From positions 1 to 44,193 of the forward strand of contig JAADHH010000079.1 in assembly GCA_013151955.1 (NCBI GenBank): a stretch of 44,193 nucleotides of DNA. Reading direction: 5' to 3'. Positions within the stretch are counted from its first letter, which is position 1. Each line of letters starts with the position of its first letter. Both the position numbers and the translations under genes were made by a program. Below, piece by piece: positions 31,545 to 38,681 of the stretch. The notes under the pieces were generated by a model, which was not told the origin of the DNA, did not search any database, and saw nothing but the letters and a program-made list of their open reading frames with translations. Origin of the DNA: Chloroflexota bacterium (lineage in GTDB: Bacteria > Chloroflexota > Anaerolineae > Ardenticatenales > JAADHH01).

Positions 31545-32438
31545 CTATTTCACCTGGCTTTCCAAGTCCAGCCTCAAGGCTTGTGCGGCACGCCGGACGG
31601 GATCGTAGTCGCTGTCCTTGGCCGGCGCCAGCCCGTCCACGCCAATCGCTTTGGCCAGCACTTTCAGCCCCTCCGGATCCGCTGCCATTCCCAAAAGAGC
31701 TTGCTTGATTTTGTTCGTTATCTCTGGGGGAAGGCCTTTGCGCACGGCGACGTTGTCATTGGGGATGGGGTCACTGTAGGCGATAACTTTCACCTGGTCC
31801 ATCACATCGGGCAGCGCCTTTTCCACGGCATCGCGCGCGTCTTCGTAGACCGCGCCGGCGTCTACGTCGCCACGATAGACGGCCACCACCGCGCTATCGT
31901 GACTGCCGGCGAAGGTCGTCTTGGCGAAGAACGTGTCCGGATCGTAGCCGGCGGCGGCAAGCATGGCCCGCGGGTACAAATACCCCGATGCGGACGCAGC
32001 GTCCACATAAGCGAAACGCTTGCCCTTCAGGTCCGCCAGGCTGTTGATGCCGGAATCTGTACGGACGATGATTTCGCTGCGGTACGTCGTCTGGCCATAT
32101 TCAATCGAAACCAGGATGACGTTCGCACCGTATTTTTCGTGGGCCAAGACATAGGCCAGTGGCCCAAACCACCCCACATCTACCTTATTCGCCCCCATCC
32201 CTTCGATAAGCGCGGCGTAACTGGTCACGACCGAGAAATCATAGTGATATCCGGTCTCCTTCTCCAGCATTTCGACCACCGGCTTCATGTCGGCAACCAG
32301 CCGCTCGGCTTCTTCATAAGGCACGATGGCCATCTTGATGGGGTTCTCCGCCGAACCCAGCGCAGCTTGCTTCGGCTGGCAAGACGCCAAAAACAAGATG
32401 GACACACTCGCCAGTAACAGCACGAAAATACGTTTCAT
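31545..32438 (-). CDS. PhnD-type ABC substrate-binding lipoprotein
   Basis: This 297-residue protein belongs to the phosphonate/phosphite/phosphate-binding PhnD family. The lipoprotein signal ends with LASC (Cys20). The mature part shows MAIVPYEEAERLVADMKPVVEMLEKE, VDVGWFGPLAYVLAHEKY, the LADLKGKRFAYVDAASASGY loop and AGSHDSAVVAVYRGDVDAGAVYED, typical anion-binding segments. ATG 32438 follows GGGGAGAAG. No permease or ATPase is next to it, so it either works with a distant transporter or serves as an orphan sensor. The ligand cannot be told. Confidence 0.9.
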   Translation of the reverse strand: MKRIFVLLLASVSILFLASCQPKQAALGSAENPIKMAIVPYEEAERLVADMKPVVEMLEKETGYHYDFSVVTSYAALIEGMGANKVDVGWFGPLAYVLAHEKYGANVILVSIEYGQTTYRSEIIVRTDSGINSLADLKGKRFAYVDAASASGYLYPRAMLAAAGYDPDTFFAKTTFAGSHDSAVVAVYRGDVDAGAVYEDARDAVEKALPDVMDQVKVIAYSDPIPNDNVAVRKGLPPEITNKIKQALLGMAADPEGLKVLAKAIGVDGLAPAKDSDYDPVRRAAQALRLDLESQVK

Positions 32439-32516
32439 TAGAACTTCTCCCCTCTTGATCATTCAAGGTGAGTAAGCATTCAGGGAGTACCCCGGAAACA
32501 CCTGCTTCACGCTCTT

Positions 32517-32697
32517 TTCTGCCACAGCTTACACGGATTTTCACGAATTCTTTTGTTTTTTCGTATCTTCTCAATATTCCGGGGCGAAGAAGTTCGACTT
32601 TTGGTAAAAGTCGAACTTCTGGGTCGCCCCACCCCGTTTTATTGACACCCCGTTTTATTGAGAAGATACGTTTTTTCGTGTTAATCCGTGGCAGATT
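32517..32697. repeat. REP-like palindrome interrupted by a MITE
   Basis: The left half CTGCCACAGCTTACACGGAT and right half ATCCGTGGCAGATTC are partly inverted copies of each other. The subfamily A element sits between them, so an older palindrome was probably split by the insertion. A similar left half is at 37090-37117. Confidence 0.55.
32563..32669. mobile_element. MITE-like palindromic element, subfamily A, copy 2
   Basis: Ends are GTATCTTCTCAATATT and TTTTATTGAGAAGATAC. GTTTTTTC is directly repeated at 32555-32562 and 32670-32677. Relative to the copy at 9206 the arms run in the opposite orientation, and a 16-bp unit CACCCCGTTTTATTGA is tandemly doubled, accounting for the extra length. 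The central GGT loop keeps the same strand as in the other copy. Confidence 0.88.
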
Positions 32698-32758
32698 CAT
32701 GGGGCGCTGAACGGTTGCCAAGGTGACATTGTCACAACCGACACCCCCCCATACATAT

Positions 32759-34234
32759 TCAGGCCATAGATTTTAAGGTTTTGCCCAAGCGCCGCACACC
32801 CTCCCGAACAGTTTCCGGAGAGTGCGCGGAGAAATTCAACCGGAAGTGCGAGCCGGACTGCCCGGCGGGGTAGAACACGGACCCCAAGGCAAAGGCGACG
32901 CCATGTTCAATCGCCTTCAAATAGAGATGTGTTGTCGGCACCGGAGGGTCGAGCGTTACCCAAAGACACAATCCGCCGTGCGGGATGGTCCAGCGGGTAC
33001 GGGCCGGCAGAAAGCGGGCCATTGCTTCCAGCATCACGTCGCGACGTTCACGATACACCGCGCACATGCGCTGAATATGTTGCGCCAATTGGCCATTGGC
33101 CATATAGTGCGCCAGAGCCAACTGGAGCAAAGGGGAGGTGTGCAGATCATCGGTCTGTTTTGCGCTCAGCAACCGGCGGAAAATATGTCCGGAGGCGACC
33201 AGGTACCCAACCCGCAGTCCCGGCAAAAAGGTCTTGGAAAACGAACCGGCATAGACCACGTGCCCGTCTTTGTCCAGAGAGCGCAAGGTGGGGAGCGCAC
33301 GTCCCTCGTACCGTAACTCGTTGCAGGTGGCATCCTCCAGGATCAAGAGATCGTGCTTGCGGGCCAGATCAATCAACGCGTGCCGGCGCTCCACAGACAG
33401 GGTGACGCCGGTGGGGTTGTGGAACGTCGGGATCGTGTAGATCATCCGTGGCCGATGTTGCCGGATGAGTCGTTCCAGCAATGGGAATTGCAGTCCCTCC
33501 CCATCCACGGGGATACCGGCTATGTGGATGCCGTGAGCCTGGAAAGCGTCAATCGCTCCAAGATAGGTGGGGCTTTCGGTAATCACCGTATCTCCCGGAC
33601 GCAAGAGGGCCTCCGTCACCAGATGGATGGCTTGCTGGGACCCGGACGTAATCATGATTTCATCTTCGGCGGCCGGCACCGCTTGCTTCGCCAGGTACGC
33701 AGACAATGCCGTACGCAGCTCTCCGCAACCTTCAGGCAGGTCGTATTGCAACGCGCGAGTCCCCTCGCGACGCAAGACCACGTTCAATGCCTGGCGAAAG
33801 TCCTGGGCCGGCAGCAGGTCTGCGGCGGGAGAGCCCATGGCAAAGGAGATGATCCCCGGCTGATTGGCCAGAGATAGCATGTCGCGCATCATCAAGTTCG
33901 CCGAGACCTTGCCGGCGACGAGGAACGCGGTCTGCCACCCATAGCGGTCTGCCGGTGGATGCGACTTGCCGGCCTGATCGGCCAATGATGCCGGCAAGGA
34001 GACAAATGTCCCCCGCCCGACCTGGCCGGTGACCAGCCCTTCCGCTTCCAGCTCGGCGTAGGCGTTGACCACCGTGATGCGGTTTACGCCCAGCTCGGCG
34101 GCCAATTCTCGCGTTGGTGGCAGGCGGGTGGCCGGCGGCAATATTCCCTCCTCGATTTTCCGGCGCAGATGGTCTTTTAACTGTAGATACAAAGGCACAG
34201 GTGCAGCGCGATCCAAGGACACATACATGGTCAT
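32759..34234 (-). CDS. MocR-type GntR regulator with aminotransferase domain
   Basis: This 491-residue protein joins an N-terminal GntR winged helix (about residues 10-78: YLQLKDHLRRKIEEG, LPPTRELAAELGVNRITVVNAY) to a class I/II aminotransferase-like domain with the PLP lysine Lys334 in AGSFSKTFLPGLRVGY and PTFHNPTGVTLS. MocR proteins sense PLP or amino compounds, and some control vitamin B6 or amino acid genes; the target here is not known. Two starts are possible, ATG 34234 (3-4 bases after GGGAGA) and ATG 34228 (10 bases after); the first is given. No obvious target gene is adjacent. Confidence 0.93.
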   Translation of the reverse strand: MTMYVSLDRAAPVPLYLQLKDHLRRKIEEGILPPATRLPPTRELAAELGVNRITVVNAYAELEAEGLVTGQVGRGTFVSLPASLADQAGKSHPPADRYGWQTAFLVAGKVSANLMMRDMLSLANQPGIISFAMGSPAADLLPAQDFRQALNVVLRREGTRALQYDLPEGCGELRTALSAYLAKQAVPAAEDEIMITSGSQQAIHLVTEALLRPGDTVITESPTYLGAIDAFQAHGIHIAGIPVDGEGLQFPLLERLIRQHRPRMIYTIPTFHNPTGVTLSVERRHALIDLARKHDLLILEDATCNELRYEGRALPTLRSLDKDGHVVYAGSFSKTFLPGLRVGYLVASGHIFRRLLSAKQTDDLHTSPLLQLALAHYMANGQLAQHIQRMCAVYRERRDVMLEAMARFLPARTRWTIPHGGLCLWVTLDPPVPTTHLYLKAIEHGVAFALGSVFYPAGQSGSHFRLNFSAHSPETVREGVRRLGKTLKSMA

Positions 34235-34269
34235 TATTCTCCCTGCTCTCCAAACATGTTTCAGTACCT

Positions 34270-34298
34270 ATCATAACAAAAAACGGCCCGTTTGGCTA
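34270..34298 (-). promoter_or_regulatory. Possible promoter of the MocR gene
   Basis: On the minus strand TAGCCA (34293-34298) and TATGAT (34270-34275) are 17 bp apart. It overlaps the terminator of the upstream operon. The -35 is weak. Confidence 0.4.
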
Positions 34299-34313
34299 CA
34301 ACCAATGCGGGCC
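34278..34313 (-). terminator. Rho-independent terminator after coaX and the membrane HExxH gene
   Basis: On the minus strand GGCCCG, then TTGG/CCAA inner pairing, then CGGGCC is followed by GTTTTTTG. It lies 44 bp after the stop of the membrane protein gene. Confidence 0.75.
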
Positions 34314-34357
34314 AATTCGATGAGTCCAATTGAATGAGGGTTGGCAACTCTCCCTGC

Positions 34358-35092
34358 TTACAGATCGCGGGTCAGAATCAAGCCCAAAGGTATGAGCACG
34401 CCGAGGGCCACAAAATCGACCAGCAAGGTGATCACAAACGCAAACGACAGGTAATCCAGGGCCAGGCCGGCGTTTTGGGCCACGTCCCCAGGAATGGTGG
34501 GGACGCCGGTAAGCAGATAGGTGACGACCCCCACAAGGGCCGCATACGCCAGAAGCGTCGGCCACGCATTGCGGTCGGACGGGCTGGGCAACATGCTGTT
34601 GCTGACTGCGAAAAGGAGGTAGAGGTAGAGCCACACATCCTGGGTGCGGAACAAATCCAGAATCTGCTTGCCCAGCTTAGCCAGGCCCTGTTCATCGTAG
34701 AAAAGCGTGTGGGGGCCGCTTATGCCCAAAGCAAACTGCACCAGCAAGATCACCACCAGACTGCCACCGAGCAAGGGGGCCAGGCCAACGAGGCTGGAGC
34801 GTACGGGGTCTGCCTGGGCAACCATCACCGAACCCATCACAATTTGGTCTCTCCCCTTGCGTTGAGGCAGCAGAGACACCTTGCCGGTCCGCACCCCCAG
34901 CAGTCGGGCTACCAGCCAATGGCTGCCTTCGTGAACGATTGTACCGGGCAGGAAGATCAACGCAAAGAGCATAATGGTCAGCCCCTCGCTGCGAGTCGCT
35001 CCCAGGATGACCGTCTGCACTTGCTGGTCGACCCATCGCTTGGCAACGACGAGCAGAATCAGCGAAATGACAAAGCTGGCAAGATAGCCCAT
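34358..35092 (-). CDS. Membrane protein with HExxH motif, M50-like
   Basis: The 244-residue protein has about six membrane segments and a HEGSH motif (residues 54-58, in GTIVHEGSHWLVARLLGV), as in site-2-protease-like or DUF3267-type zinc peptidases. A second metal-ligand motif is not obvious: the NPDG-type segment is missing, so activity is uncertain. It starts one base after the coaX stop, so translation is probably coupled. A terminator follows its stop. Confidence 0.75.
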   Translation of the reverse strand: MGYLASFVISLILLVVAKRWVDQQVQTVILGATRSEGLTIMLFALIFLPGTIVHEGSHWLVARLLGVRTGKVSLLPQRKGRDQIVMGSVMVAQADPVRSSLVGLAPLLGGSLVVILLVQFALGISGPHTLFYDEQGLAKLGKQILDLFRTQDVWLYLYLLFAVSNSMLPSPSDRNAWPTLLAYAALVGVVTYLLTGVPTIPGDVAQNAGLALDYLSFAFVITLLVDFVALGVLIPLGLILTRDL

Positions 35093-35093
35093 G

Positions 35094-35867
35094 TCACCGG
35101 TTCATGTCGTAGATCATGCGCAACCCTTCGATGGTCAGATTCAAATCGACCGCCTCGATACAGCCGGTGTAAGCGGCAACCAGCGCGCCGAGCCCCCCGG
35201 TGGCGATGACGTGTGCCTTGCGACCCAACTCCTCTTCGATGCGCCGGACCAGCCCCTCGACGAGGGCCACGTAGCCCAAAACCAAGCCGGCTTGCATGCT
35301 GTGCACCGTGTTCTTGCCGATCACCGACGGTGGCGCGGCCATCTCCACCTCGGGAAGCTTGGCGGCCCGCTGGAAGAGAGCCTCGGCGGAGATCGCCATG
35401 CCCGGAGCGATAACGCCACCGAGATAATCACCTTCTGCCGAGATCACATCGAAGGTGGTGGCCGTGCCAAAGTCAACCACGATAGCCGGCGTGCCATATT
35501 TCCGCTGGACGGCCAGCGCGTTCACAATACGGTCGGCGCCGACCTCGTGTGGATTGTCGTACAAAATGCGTACCCCTGTTTTGATATTGTCGCTGATAGT
35601 TACCGGTTCGACATGCAGGTAGCGCCGGGCCAAATCGGTGAACGTGCCGGTGAGGGGCGGCACCACAGAGGCCAACACGCAGCCGCCGATGTCGCCAAAG
35701 GTGATGTCCCGCTGGCGGAACAGGCCGTCCAACAGTACGGCATACTCGTCGGTCAATCGCTGCGCTTCCGTGGCAATACGCCACTGGGCCACCGGCACAT
35801 CCTCATCGTAGAGCCCCAGGGCCACGTTCGTATTCCCAATGTCAATGGCCAGCAGCAAAGGTTTCAT
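35094..35867 (-). CDS. coaX: Type III pantothenate kinase
   Basis: CoaX phosphorylates pantothenate in the first step of coenzyme A synthesis. The 257-residue ASKHA-fold protein has the phosphate-binding DIGNTN (residues 9-14), PHEVGADRIVNALA, VDFGTATTFDV and ATGGLGAL. ATG 35867 follows GAGGAGGAG. The membrane protein gene follows immediately. Confidence 0.95.
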   Translation of the reverse strand: MKPLLLAIDIGNTNVALGLYDEDVPVAQWRIATEAQRLTDEYAVLLDGLFRQRDITFGDIGGCVLASVVPPLTGTFTDLARRYLHVEPVTISDNIKTGVRILYDNPHEVGADRIVNALAVQRKYGTPAIVVDFGTATTFDVISAEGDYLGGVIAPGMAISAEALFQRAAKLPEVEMAAPPSVIGKNTVHSMQAGLVLGYVALVEGLVRRIEEELGRKAHVIATGGLGALVAAYTGCIEAVDLNLTIEGLRMIYDMNR

Positions 35868-35907
35868 CGTCCGTCTCCTCCTCGACTAGGTCCTCATCCG
35901 CAGGGGT

Positions 35908-35936
35908 ATTGTACACGAAGAAAAAGACATTTGCAA
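35908..35936 (-). promoter_or_regulatory. Sigma-70 type promoter of coaX
   Basis: On the minus strand TTGCAA (35931-35936) and TACAAT (35908-35913) are 17 bp apart, about 40 bp before the coaX start. Confidence 0.7.
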
Positions 35937-35989
35937 AAGCGCGATGGGGTAGGGTATCGTGAAACGTGGAGCGTTGGGCGAAGGGTGTG

Positions 35990-36058
35990 TTCCACCGCCC
36001 TGGAATGGAGATCCAGGGCTACGTCTGACCATAGCGACGGAATCCCCATTCCGTCGCG
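35990..36058. repeat. Double-hairpin repeat, copy 1
   Basis: TTCCACCGCCCTGGA then a TCCAGGGC stem, linker TACGTCTGACC, and a second hairpin CGACGGAAT-CCCC-ATTCCGTCG. The copy at 41077 has compensating base changes in the second stem, which suggests that the structure matters. Confidence 0.65.
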
Positions 36059-36116
36059 TCCAGGCCGGCCCTTGACCAACCAAACTGTGACGGACACCTC
36101 CACCCAGACTACAGTT

Positions 36117-36151
36117 TTGACACAGCACCAAAGCTAGTGTATACTGTATAC
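36117..36151 (+). promoter_or_regulatory. Promoter with overlapping palindromic operator
   Basis: TTGACA at 36117-36122, 17 bp, TATACT at 36140-36145. GTATAC-T-GTATAC (36139-36151) is a perfect palindrome covering the -10, a plausible repressor site. It probably drives the gene at 36357 with a leader of about 205 bases. Confidence 0.65.
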
Positions 36152-36356
36152 AACTCCATGCAAGTTCGCATCATAGCCCCAACGTTGCCCCTATGTCCGA
36201 GGAGGTCTGTCTCGGCGATTTACCCGGCGGGCTGCGTGCGACTTGTGCCGCAACGGTGTGCTACGCACCACGTGAGCGCTGTGGGGGGGGGCCGCAGACC
36301 CCGCGCCCGTTGGCTGGCCGGTGTTTTTTCAATCTCAGAAAGAGAGGTCGAGAATC

Positions 36357-36950
36357 ATGTCACCCAAATCACCTTCAAAAAACAAGGTTTACCAGATCAA
36401 AGTCACGCTTCGGGGCAGCAAGCCACCAATCTGGAGACGCCTATTGGTGCCCGGAGAGACGTCGTTGTACGACCTGCACAAAATCATCCAGATTGCGATG
36501 GGCTGGACCAACAGCCATTTGCATCAATTCGTCATCGATGGTGAGTACTACAGCATCCCCAGCAATTATGGTTGGGAACCGACGATGGATGAGCGCGAAT
36601 ACCGGTTAGCGGACGTAGCACTCGCCGAGAAACGCAGATTCATCTATGAATACGATTTTGGGGATAGCTGGGAGCATCAAATCATCGTAGAGAAGATCTT
36701 ACCGGCTGACCCGAACACGCAATATCCCCGCTGTTTGAAGGGGAAGCGGGCCTGTCCGCCGGAAGATGTCGGTGGCGTGTGGGGATTTGCAGGATTCTTG
36801 GAAGCACTGAGAGACCCCACACACGAGGAACACGAGATGTACAGGGAGTGGTGGGGTGAAAAATTCGATTCGGAGAATTTTAATTTGGAAGGCGTAAATG
36901 AGATGTTGCAGAATATAAATGAAACAAGATGGTTGGATGAATTCTACTAA
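36357..36950 (+). CDS. Plasmid pRiA4b ORF-3-like protein
   Basis: The 197-residue protein matches the pRiA4b ORF-3 family: YQIKVTLRGSKPPIWRRLLVPG, LHKIIQIAMGWTNSHLHQF, YEYDFGDSWEHQIIVEKI and CLKGKRACPPEDVGGVWGF. Biochemical function is unknown; members are common on mobile DNA. ATG 36357 follows AGAGAGG with 9 bases between. Base composition is more AT-rich than that of its neighbours. It has its own promoter and a long leader. Confidence 0.88.
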   Translation: MSPKSPSKNKVYQIKVTLRGSKPPIWRRLLVPGETSLYDLHKIIQIAMGWTNSHLHQFVIDGEYYSIPSNYGWEPTMDEREYRLADVALAEKRRFIYEYDFGDSWEHQIIVEKILPADPNTQYPRCLKGKRACPPEDVGGVWGFAGFLEALRDPTHEEHEMYREWWGEKFDSENFNLEGVNEMLQNINETRWLDEFY

Positions 36951-36963
36951 TCGTCTAACGAAG

Positions 36964-37074
36964 CTGCGCCTCAAACCGACAAGCTGATGGGACACAGATT
37001 GGCACAGATCAAAAAAGCTTTATCTGTGTTCAGTATCTTGACTCGTTTGTAAAGAATTTGGGGCGTCAAGGATT
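36964..37074. repeat. Dispersed repeat R, copy split by a CACAGAT palindrome
   Basis: CTGCGCCTCAAA at 36964 and ACTCGTTTG...AATTTGGGGCGTCAAGGATT at 37041-37074 are contiguous in the copy at 6341. Here they are separated by a segment with GGGACACAGATTGG, CACAGAT and ATCTGTG, related to the palindrome at 18654. Confidence 0.6.
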
Positions 37075-37125
37075 TCAGCACCTCCTGAATCTGCCACAGC
37101 TTGCACGGATTTACACAGAAAAAGC

Positions 37126-37217
37126 GTATCTTCTCAAAAAGTAGGGGCGATCCCTTGCGGTCGCCCTACGGGGCAGGCGCAAGGCCATGCCCCTACCACG
37201 GATTATCGAGAAGATAC
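37126..37217. mobile_element. MITE-like palindromic element, subfamily B, copy 2
   Basis: Both ends are perfect, GTATCTTCTC and GAGAAGATAC, and GAAAAAGC is directly repeated at 37118-37125 and 37218-37225. The interior is nearly the reverse complement of the element at 20065. It inserted right after a TCTGCCACAGCTTGCACGGA half-palindrome. Confidence 0.9.
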
Positions 37218-37346
37218 GAAAAAGCAAAAAAGTCGTGGTATCCGTCGTAGAAAAGAGCTGGAGGCAGGTGTCTCCAGGGTAATCCCTTTAAGAAGGGTAC
37301 CGGGGACGGGAGTTGTAGGTGTCCGGTACCAGAAAGAAGGACGACG

Positions 37347-38648
37347 ATGAAAAAGAGACGTCTATCTGTGTTCGTAGCGGCACTAGGGTTGTTGGGCGTA
37401 TTGCTCGTCGTCCCGGTGAAGGGGTGGGCACGGCAGATTCCTGCCGGCACATCGGCACTGACCGCCGGGCCGCATCTGAGCAGCGAGATCACGGTCTCCG
37501 CTCACGACGATGAACAGTACTTGCCATCTGTCGCCTACAACTGGAAGCATCGGGAGTACCTGGTGGTGTGGCACGACAAGTGGGTCATCGGCACGCGCGA
37601 CATTCGGGCGGTGCGTATCTCCGAGCAAGGCCAGGTGTTGAGCGAATTCACCGTTTACGAGCACCCTACCAAAGACAGCGCCCAGCCGGCCGTGGGTTAT
37701 GATCCCGTCAACGACCGGTATCTGGTGGTCTGGGTCTTCGACACTTTCGGCAATGGCAGCGACTGGGACCTCTACGGGCGCTTCATCCCCTGGGACGGCC
37801 CCAGCACCGGCCTGACCGCATTCGCCATCTCCACTTGGAGCACCCATCAATGGAACCCCAGGGTAGCTTATGGCCGGGCCGTGGAAGAGTTCCTGGTCGT
37901 CTGGGCGAATCAGTATCAGGCCGGCACACCGCCCATGTACATCAGCGGGCGGCGGGTAAAAGCCGATGGGAGTGGCTTCCCCGGTGGTGCCAGCGATCTG
38001 ACGATCAATAACCTTACACAGAACCGCGTCAACCCCGACGTGGCCTACAATCTGGCCCGCAATGAGTACCTGGTGGTGTACGACAACGCTGTGGACATCT
38101 TCGGCTACCGGGTGACAGGCAATCTCAGCAAAAACTTTGGGGGGGAATTCGGCATTGCCGGCTGGCCCGCCGCCGAGATCCATCCTGCCGTGGCCGCTTG
38201 CCCGGAGGCCGACCAGTATCTGGTCTCCTGGCAATCGGACCAGAGCGCAAGCAACGATGCCATCTATGCGCGCTTCATCGGCGGGAATGGTACGCTGGCG
38301 GGGGTACACTTGATTGATGATACCACCTCCCCCGAACGAGAGTCCGACGTGGCTTGCAGTCTGGCGGGAACAGAGTATCTCGTCACCTGGCAAACTAGGT
38401 ATACGAATCTCAAATATGGCGTTTGGGGGCGTCTGGTGCAGCCGGATGAGACGATGGGTGCTAGTTTTCCCATTGTTCACCCCGGCCCGGCGACGGATCG
38501 CACCAACCCGATCTCAGCCGGCGGCCATACCAACTACTTTGTCGTGTGGGAACACGACCGTGATGGCACAGCCTACCAGGATATTCATGGCCGGCTCGTC
38601 ACCCCGCACGCAGCGCTTATTCCGCTGATACGGCGCAACTATCAATAG
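37347..38648 (+). CDS. Secreted repeat protein, probable beta-propeller
   Basis: This 433-residue protein has a signal peptide (KKRR, a hydrophobic stretch, cleavage near WARQ). About seven repeats of roughly 50 residues follow, each carrying a segment such as PSVAYNWKHREYLVVWHD or PDVAYNLARNEYLVVYDN and a paired strand such as DIRAVRISEQG. This pattern is consistent with a beta-propeller. The last residues ALIPLIRRNYQ resemble the short tail that ends many exported Chloroflexi proteins (recalled pattern, function unknown). No catalytic motif is seen. ATG 37347 follows AGAAGGA. It converges with ribY, 33 bp away. Confidence 0.8.
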   Translation: MKKRRLSVFVAALGLLGVLLVVPVKGWARQIPAGTSALTAGPHLSSEITVSAHDDEQYLPSVAYNWKHREYLVVWHDKWVIGTRDIRAVRISEQGQVLSEFTVYEHPTKDSAQPAVGYDPVNDRYLVVWVFDTFGNGSDWDLYGRFIPWDGPSTGLTAFAISTWSTHQWNPRVAYGRAVEEFLVVWANQYQAGTPPMYISGRRVKADGSGFPGGASDLTINNLTQNRVNPDVAYNLARNEYLVVYDNAVDIFGYRVTGNLSKNFGGEFGIAGWPAAEIHPAVAACPEADQYLVSWQSDQSASNDAIYARFIGGNGTLAGVHLIDDTTSPERESDVACSLAGTEYLVTWQTRYTNLKYGVWGRLVQPDETMGASFPIVHPGPATDRTNPISAGGHTNYFVVWEHDRDGTAYQDIHGRLVTPHAALIPLIRRNYQ

Positions 38649-38681
38649 TTCACCATCTTTGTAGCAAGTGAACCCATCTGC

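Noticed and set aside
36193-36609. 138-codon frame overlapping the pRiA4b-like gene
   Set aside because: Out of frame with the recognised gene and Arg/Cys-rich; no ribosome site of note.
9206-37217. CRISPR array formed by the repeated palindromes
   Set aside because: Copies are far apart, in different orientations and bounded by target duplications, with no regular spacers.
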